A program made the position numbers and the translations under genes. The notes under the pieces are model-generated. The model saw nothing but the letters and a program-made list of their open reading frames with translations. It ran no database searches and was not told where the DNA came from. A DNA stretch of 64,000 bases from JBMNMU01 sp050953505 (GTDB lineage Bacteria > Bacillota > Clostridia > Peptostreptococcales > Anaerovoracaceae). Numbering within the stretch: the stretch's first letter is position 1; the number at the start of each line of letters is the position of its first letter. Below are positions 58,681 through 64,000 of this stretch, one piece after another. The stretch spans positions 2,046,001 to 2,110,000 of the forward strand of contig JBMNMU010000001.1 in the NCBI GenBank assembly GCA_050953505.1. The letters run 5' to 3'.

Positions 58681-59706
58681 TTAATATGCTTTTCCGTACC
58701 CACATTTTGGATAAGTGCATTCTTCACAATTCATACACAGACCTCCATGGGCCAGCTTCTTAATATCTCCCCTTGTTGGCACCTCTCCAGCAAGGAGTCT
58801 TGGTACGATCAAGTCGAATATGCTTACTCTACTATACATCACACAGCCCGGAAGCCCGACTACGGGTATATTTCCAATATACGCCAGCATGAACATAGCT
58901 CCCGGCAGAACAGGCGCACCATAGGTTACGATATGCCCCCCAGCTTTTCTAATTCCTGTAGGCGTTCTGTCGTCAGGATCCACAGACATTCCTCCCGTGA
59001 CCCCTACGATGTCTACTCCTTCTTTTTCAATGAGCTCCTTAATACAGTCTGCAATCATTTCATCATCATCATCTGCAAACAATTGTTTCACTACAGTGCT
59101 TCCAAGCTCAGAAAACTTTCTTTCCAATACTGGACCAAAAGCGTCTTTTATTTTTCCTGAATAAACCTCGCTACCCGTTGTCACTAGTCCTACTCTAAGG
59201 GATTGAAGCGGTAAAACCTGAATCAAAGTGCCATCTTGCAATACATTTTCCGCACCTTGGACAATACTTTCATTAACAAATAGGGGTATTACTCTAGTAC
59301 CTGCTACCTTTTGGCCCGCTTTTACAAGCTGATTTTCATGTATCGTTGCAAACATGATTTCATCCTGATCAATCAATTGGGTCAACATAGCTGTATTAAT
59401 TTTTAGGAGTCCATCATATTCGGCGATTAGTTCAATCTTTCCTTCCCCAGGGGGGGTCAAGGTTATACCTTTTCCTGATGCAGCAGTGGCGATACGCAGA
59501 GCAGCTTCGTCTTCATGAATGTCCGTATCTTCTTTATCTACTATGTAAAGATGCTTTTTCCCCATACTAAGGAGAATTTCCACGTCTTCTTCTCTCACCA
59601 CATGGCCTTTTTTGAATTTTGGTCCTTTATATTCCCCAGGAATAATTTGTGTTAAATCGTGGGCTAGAACTTTTCCAACCGCATCTTCTACCGCTACCGT
59701 TCTCAT
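58681..59706 (-). CDS. Molybdopterin-binding protein (MoeA/CinA-like) with C-terminal Cys motif
   Basis: The 341-residue protein has an N-terminal MoeA-like part (VEDAVGKVLAHDLTQIIPGEYKG, read in two blocks) and a MoCF-fold domain (RVGLVTTGSEVYSG; GVTGGMSVDPDDRTP; PVLPGAMFMLAYIGNIPVVG). The C-terminus has CMNCEECTYPKC, a possible metal site. Such genes accompany molybdenum-hydroxylase maturation, in line with the MocA-type gene upstream. GAGGAGAGAG precedes the ATG. Confidence 0.85.
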   Translation of the reverse strand: MRTVAVEDAVGKVLAHDLTQIIPGEYKGPKFKKGHVVREEDVEILLSMGKKHLYIVDKEDTDIHEDEAALRIATAASGKGITLTPPGEGKIELIAEYDGLLKINTAMLTQLIDQDEIMFATIHENQLVKAGQKVAGTRVIPLFVNESIVQGAENVLQDGTLIQVLPLQSLRVGLVTTGSEVYSGKIKDAFGPVLERKFSELGSTVVKQLFADDDDEMIADCIKELIEKEGVDIVGVTGGMSVDPDDRTPTGIRKAGGHIVTYGAPVLPGAMFMLAYIGNIPVVGLPGCVMYSRVSIFDLIVPRLLAGEVPTRGDIKKLAHGGLCMNCEECTYPKCGYGKAY

Positions 59707-59859
59707 CGCTCTCTCTCCTCTTTTTCAATCAAGCACTATTTTCCCATACTTGAAATTAGTTTATTTTGTTTCATAATTTATTTAAGTAAAATTGATTCAT
59801 ATATGAAAATCCAGCATAAAATGTTTTGCCCGCAGGTTTTCAGTTATAGTTCACACCCC

Positions 59860-59889
59860 GCCACAGCCAATCATCTCTCGGTCTGTGGC
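59860..59889. repeat. Second copy of the 29-bp palindrome arm, overlapping a gene end
   Basis: Bases 59861-59889 match the right arm of the 58.4-kb palindrome at 28 of 29 positions. With 59860 it forms GCCACAG/CTGTGGC, a 7-bp stem. It supplies the final codons (PQTER) and stop of the MocA-phosphatase gene. Confidence 0.8.
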
Positions 59890-61211
59890 ATATTTACCTC
59901 TATAACACTTCCCTTTGGAATGTTCTCCTTTAGCTGGGTTTCTAAATCTATTCCATAAATATTACTTAGTATTACTTTGATGACACCGTCATGGGCTACA
60001 AGGATAATATCCTTCTTTTTTTCAATACCTGAACCCAATGCTTCAAAGGCTTCCTTTTCCAAGATGCTTCGGAATCCTTTCATGACTCGATATTGAAGGT
60101 CATAAAAGTTTTCGCTAGAATTATCGAATTTGTAAGTTAAAAAGTTTTGACCTCTTTCTTCATATTGATCTGGAAACCTCGCTCTTATTTCCCTAATACT
60201 TTGGCCTTCCCATTCCCCTAAAGCGATTTCTCGAAGACTTTTTTCAACTATGATAGGAATAGGAGTTGATTCCAAACTATTGTGGGCTTTTTCTCTTGTT
60301 ATATTTTCAGCTAATATCTGACTGATGATTTTTGATGTATCCCGGGCCCGAGCCAAGTCGCTTGTATAGATACAGTTTACATCTGCCCCCATCCCCAGCA
60401 GCTTGTCACCTGCTTCTTCCCCTTGCCTACGACCCAAATCTGATAAAGGAACATCATATTGGCCAATAAAGACTTTTTCCTTATGCTGTACCGTCTCTCC
60501 GTGCCTAACTAGAAATAGTCGCTTTCCCTTCAGTAGGCTCTGATAATAAATGCTTTCTTCGTGCTCCTTTTTACCAGAGATCATTTTTTCATAATATCTT
60601 AGGATCTCCTCATAGGATTCAGGGGTGTCCATATCTAGCACAACAGCTTCTTCATTGGTTTCCAGCCTGATCATATCCCCTTCATAGGGGCGCGTTACCC
60701 CTTTTAGGCCTTCTTCTCCGTTATGCTCTAATATTGCTTGAAAGTATGCTTTAGGAATAAACAAAGGGTGTCCCTTTTTACCTTTATAGCAGGGTACGAT
60801 AAAGGATTCTTGGTTTTTTTCGCTAGCTTCTAGCATTGTTTTTACAACCCTTGGCGGAATCAGGGGACAGTCTACTGGCCAGAGCAGAAACCCTCTTAGG
60901 GTCTCACCGTATCCATTTATTGCTTCACTAATGCCCGTGGTAATAGATGTAAACATCCCCTTGGGATAATCTTTATTGTAGGCTGATTCCACATTGTTCT
61001 TCTGAAGCAAAGGCTCTAGTAACTCATGATTATATCCGGTTACGACTAAAATTTTATCCAGCCCTGATGCCTTCAAGGTGTTGATGATCCTCTCAATTGC
61101 AGTCTCATTTCCGATTTTAAGCAATGGTTTAAACCTGCCCATGCGAGAAGAATATCCAGCTGCAATAATTAGGCCACATATATCATTGTTTTGCCTTATC
61201 TCTACGCTCAT
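59871..61211 (-). CDS. Fusion of MocA-like nucleotidyltransferase and histidine phosphatase
   Basis: Residues about 10-205 form a MobA/MocA-type NTP transferase (GLIIAAGYSSRMGRFKPLL; LLWPVDCPLIPP; YKGKKGHPLFIP), which would add CMP to molybdopterin for the cytosine-dinucleotide cofactor. Residues about 230-440 form a phosphoglycerate-mutase-like phosphatase (LFLVRHGETVQH; SDLARARDTSK; LVAHDGVIKVI). The fusion occurs in some Clostridia beside molybdenum hydroxylases; its phosphatase substrate is unknown. The last codons lie inside a repeat. Confidence 0.85.
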   Translation of the reverse strand: MSVEIRQNNDICGLIIAAGYSSRMGRFKPLLKIGNETAIERIINTLKASGLDKILVVTGYNHELLEPLLQKNNVESAYNKDYPKGMFTSITTGISEAINGYGETLRGFLLWPVDCPLIPPRVVKTMLEASEKNQESFIVPCYKGKKGHPLFIPKAYFQAILEHNGEEGLKGVTRPYEGDMIRLETNEEAVVLDMDTPESYEEILRYYEKMISGKKEHEESIYYQSLLKGKRLFLVRHGETVQHKEKVFIGQYDVPLSDLGRRQGEEAGDKLLGMGADVNCIYTSDLARARDTSKIISQILAENITREKAHNSLESTPIPIIVEKSLREIALGEWEGQSIREIRARFPDQYEERGQNFLTYKFDNSSENFYDLQYRVMKGFRSILEKEAFEALGSGIEKKKDIILVAHDGVIKVILSNIYGIDLETQLKENIPKGSVIEVNMPQTER

Positions 61212-61257
61212 AGAAAATCCTTTATGTTGCTGCCAACTATGTATTGATAACGTTCAT

Positions 61258-62922
61258 CTATCTAACAAATTTGCCTTGTTTGTATTCCTCTAAGGCCATT
61301 TTTCTTACTTCGTAATGCTTTTTCTTTCCTGTCGCCGTGTAAGGAAACTCCTCAACAAATCGATAATATCGAGGTTTCTTGTATTTGGACATCATAGGGT
61401 GATCATGACAATACGCGCTTAACTCTTTTGCTGTTAGTGATTCGTCTGCTTTTATGACATCGGCCACCACCACTTCTCCCCTTAATTTATCAGGAACACC
61501 TACAACGATAGATTCATTCACCTTTGGATGTTGGTTTAAAATCTCCTCGATTTGCACTGGATGGATATTTTCACCGGAAGAGATGATCATATCGTTTTTG
61601 CGGCCGACTACTGTGACAAATTCATTTTCATCCCAGGTTCCCATGTCTCCAATATAAATCCAGCCTTTATAAAAAACTCTTTCTGCTTCTGCTTTATTAT
61701 TAATATAAGCATAAGCAGATTTAGCCGGCGATCTGACGATGATTTCACCTACCTCTTGATTATCCTTGGCTACAAAGTCATCAGGTTCTGCCTTACGGTC
61801 CTCATATATTTTAACTACAGCTACATCATCATCGGTACATGCCCGCCCAGCTGAACCGGACATATGGGGCAGATCAAAAGGCCGTAGGAAGGTATTCCAG
61901 AAGGCCTCTGTGGTGCCGTACCCATTGAAAATGTTAGGTGATAATGATTCCTGAAATTTGATGCAATCTTCCTTTTCAAGAGGTGCACCCATAGTTATAA
62001 TTCCCTTCAAGGAAGAAAGGTCGGAAGGATGCTTCTGCTTCTCATCATAAAGCATTTTTAACATGGTAGGGGCTCCAGTTATAAAGGATAGCTTGTATTT
62101 CTCTATGTATTCCATGGTTGTCCTTGGATTGAACCGGCGCATAATAACCACTTTACCGCCAACATATAGAGTGGGTGCCGGCCCCCCCGAATGGATGCCG
62201 CCCCGGTGGAACCAAGGGCTCATATTCATTGTGATATCCTTCGGAGTCAAAGGGAAATGCATGGCCACATCATGGGCTGAAAGGACATCATTGATATTAT
62301 TTAGAGGAATACCCTTAGGCATCCCCGTGGTGCCAGAGGTATAAAGGCGAGTATTTTCATCATAAATATGCTTCTTTAACTTGATGTCAGGATTCTCTTG
62401 GGATTTTCCTTCCATATATTTTTCAAAGGCAATATGCCCTTCCTCCAGCGGAACCTCCCCAGACACATCCACCATAACTATGCGCTTTGGCTTGTGCTTT
62501 GCAAGGGATAAAGCTTGTAAAACATCGTCTTTTATATCTGCATCATAAATAAAAACGGAAGGCTTGCTGTCATCTAAAATATAAGCTGTTTCGCCAGGGG
62601 AGAGTCTGAAGTTAATTGGATTATGAATTGCACCTACCTTTTGAGGTGCTAAAAAACAATAGATAAATTCCGCTGAATTCAACAATTGATAGGTCACTAC
62701 ATCATTTTTCCCTACACCATCATCTAATAGGGCATGAGCCAGCTTGTTGACCTCTCTATTTAATTCAGTATAAGTCCATGTTCTCTCCTTTAAAGGACAT
62801 ACTAAGGCTATGGAATGAGCAAACCTATGTACATTTCGCATAAAACCATTTATATAGGTAAACTCGTGTTCAAAAGTTTCTTTGAACATACTTATATCGT
62901 ATGTATATTGATTCTCACTCAA
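61258..62922 (-). CDS. AMP-dependent acyl-CoA synthetase/ligase
   Basis: The 554-residue ANL enzyme activates a carboxylate as acyl-AMP and then CoA thioester. Motifs: the P-loop LYTSGTTGMPKGIPLN, FNGYGTTEAFW, GWIYIGDMGTWDENEF, and the C-terminal hinge VGRKNDMIISSGENIHP with a later catalytic Lys in TATGKKKHYEVR. It starts with TTG after GGAAGGGGG. Medium- or long-chain fatty acids are likely substrates. It lies 30 bases after the ketosynthase gene on the same strand, suggesting one operon. Confidence 0.88.
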   Translation of the reverse strand: MSENQYTYDISMFKETFEHEFTYINGFMRNVHRFAHSIALVCPLKERTWTYTELNREVNKLAHALLDDGVGKNDVVTYQLLNSAEFIYCFLAPQKVGAIHNPINFRLSPGETAYILDDSKPSVFIYDADIKDDVLQALSLAKHKPKRIVMVDVSGEVPLEEGHIAFEKYMEGKSQENPDIKLKKHIYDENTRLYTSGTTGMPKGIPLNNINDVLSAHDVAMHFPLTPKDITMNMSPWFHRGGIHSGGPAPTLYVGGKVVIMRRFNPRTTMEYIEKYKLSFITGAPTMLKMLYDEKQKHPSDLSSLKGIITMGAPLEKEDCIKFQESLSPNIFNGYGTTEAFWNTFLRPFDLPHMSGSAGRACTDDDVAVVKIYEDRKAEPDDFVAKDNQEVGEIIVRSPAKSAYAYINNKAEAERVFYKGWIYIGDMGTWDENEFVTVVGRKNDMIISSGENIHPVQIEEILNQHPKVNESIVVGVPDKLRGEVVVADVIKADESLTAKELSAYCHDHPMMSKYKKPRYYRFVEEFPYTATGKKKHYEVRKMALEEYKQGKFVR

Positions 62923-62952
62923 ATAAGGTGCCCCCTTCCAGTTTCAATGGTA

Positions 62953-64000
62953 TTACTCGTATCTTCCAATAATTAGTGAGGTGTTTTGTCCGCCAAATCC
63001 AAAGGAATTTGACATGGCAATTTTAATATCAGTATTTCTTGCAGTATTAGGCACATAATCTAAGTCGCACTGTGGGTCTGGTATTTCATAATTCAATGTA
63101 GGCGGCAATATTCCTTCACGAATCGCTTGAATGCAGGCAATTAATTCTGTAACACCTCCCGCACCCATCATATGCCCCGTAGCACCTTTTGTAGAACTAA
63201 CCGGAATATCTTTTGCACGTTGACCAAAAACAGCTTTAATGGTTTCAGTCTCTATTTTGTCACCCATAGGCGTAGAAGTTCCATGAGCGTTGATATATTC
63301 AATCTGTGCGGGTTCTAGATTTGCGTTTTTCAATGCTATTTCCATGCATTGAATTTCACCACGCCCCTCAGGATGTGGTGCCGTGATATGATAAGAATCA
63401 GAACAATTTCCATATCCTAAAATCTCTGCTTTTATTTCAGCATCTCGTTTTTTAGCATGATCTAAGGTTTCTATAACCAAGGCGCCGCCACCTTCTCCCA
63501 TAACAAAGCCATCTCTTTCCAAATCAAATGGACGACATGCCTTAGCGGGGTCATCATTGCGCTGTGAAAGTGCTCGAGATGCGGCAAGGCTTGCATTCAT
63601 CATCCCAAAGAGAGTTGACTCTGCCCCGACGACAACCACTGCATCCGCCTGTCCCGATTTTAGCATCATTGTACCAACACCAATTGCATCTCCTCCTGAA
63701 GAGCAGGCTGTTGTTACGGTCAAGCTAGGGCCTCTTAAATTATGAAGGATGCCAATATGAGCAGCTGCAATATTACCAAGACTATTTGGCACGACACGAG
63801 GGCTGATGCGATAGCTGCCACTATTTGAAATCTGTTCTTGGGCTTCTATTGCTGTGGTTAGACCCCCAAAGGCTGTTCCAATAACGATTCCAACCCGCTC
63901 AGGTGCTGCTTTTAAATGACTTTGCTCTATGGCCTCTGCTGCAGCAATTAAAGCAAATTGTGCGAAAATATCAGTCTGGGATGCAACTTTTCTTGCCAAA
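62953..64000 (-). CDS. fabF: Beta-ketoacyl-ACP synthase II, 5' end beyond the window
   Basis: About 349 C-terminal residues of a KAS II-type condensing enzyme. The triad is complete: Cys in TVTTACSSGGDAIGVG, His in INAHGTSTPMGDKIE, and His in STKGATGHMMGAGGVTE. The N-terminal 50-70 residues are outside the window, so the first Leu codon here is internal. Pairing with an acyl-CoA ligase is less usual than a fab cluster, so a specialised role or a neighbouring cluster to the right is possible. Confidence 0.88.
   Translation of the reverse strand, partial: LARKVASQTDIFAQFALIAAAEAIEQSHLKAAPERVGIVIGTAFGGLTTAIEAQEQISNSGSYRISPRVVPNSLGNIAAAHIGILHNLRGPSLTVTTACSSGGDAIGVGTMMLKSGQADAVVVVGAESTLFGMMNASLAASRALSQRNDDPAKACRPFDLERDGFVMGEGGGALVIETLDHAKKRDAEIKAEILGYGNCSDSYHITAPHPEGRGEIQCMEIALKNANLEPAQIEYINAHGTSTPMGDKIETETIKAVFGQRAKDIPVSSTKGATGHMMGAGGVTELIACIQAIREGILPPTLNYEIPDPQCDLDYVPNTARNTDIKIAMSNSFGFGGQNTSLIIGRYE

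Overview
The window looks like chromosomal DNA of a low-to-mid GC anaerobic Firmicute of the class Clostridia. The basis is strong AGGAGG-type ribosome sites, several TTG starts, a large single-chain PurL, an eight-gene F-type ATP synthase operon led by atpI, FeoA/FeoB, a SucD-like acylating aldehyde dehydrogenase, a thiolase, and molybdenum-hydroxylase maturation genes. A finer placement (for example near Anaerovorax/Aminipila) would be a guess. No tRNA, rRNA, CRISPR array or prophage was seen.

Layout, left to right. 1-391: 5' part of a Cys-rich FAD/NAD oxidoreductase (minus). 659-3349: scpA-scpB and the D,D-carboxypeptidase dacF. 3555-14014: purine operon purL-E-F-M-N-H-D (minus) with a good sigma-A promoter; purC, purB and purK are absent. 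14355-17899: a secreted lytic transglycosylase gene cut inside its signal peptide by a complete IS21-family element (istA-istB). 18190-21022: putrescine aminotransferase with a sigma-54-like promoter, and an F420-ligase-like protein. 21364-22595: split threonine/serine exporter. 22864-25106: feoA-feoB. 25107-25522: a candidate structured ncRNA. 25523-32543: ATP synthase operon (minus). 32877-41143: wecB, tagO/wecA-like, comEB, metH, metF, truA, yhbY and a prepilin-peptidase-like gene, all minus. 41577-44252: hybrid histidine kinase. 44256-49406: acylating aldehyde dehydrogenase, glnS, an Lrp-type regulator and thiolase. 49807-53990: DUF2156 protein, isochorismatase-like hydrolase, surE, FAH-family hydrolase and sirtuin. 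54227-58402: patatin-like protein, ECF S-component divergent from a MocR/PdxR-type regulator, and nitroreductase. 58681-61211: molybdopterin-binding protein and a MocA-phosphatase fusion. 61258 to the end: acyl-CoA ligase and a partial KAS II.

How the genes work together. Purine synthesis, chromosome condensation (ScpAB), energy conversion (F1Fo), envelope precursor synthesis (WecB/TagO), one-carbon and methionine metabolism (MetF/MetH) and iron uptake form an ordinary core. PatA, acylating aldehyde dehydrogenase, thiolase and acyl-CoA ligase fit amino-acid or amine fermentation. The MocA-phosphatase fusion plus the MoeA/CinA-like protein points to molybdenum hydroxylases elsewhere in the genome.

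Most notable observations: (1) removing the IS21 copy and one target duplication rebuilds an in-frame signal peptide exactly; (2) an orphan promoter-aptamer-terminator unit lies between feoB and atpC; (3) a small family of hairpin-forming intergenic repeats, related but mosaic, occurs at 22.6, 48.0 and 58.5 kb, and a separate 29-bp unit forms a perfect 58-bp palindrome at 58.4 kb and overlaps the end of a coding region at 59.9 kb; (4) PurL has Asp where the glutaminase Cys nucleophile is expected.
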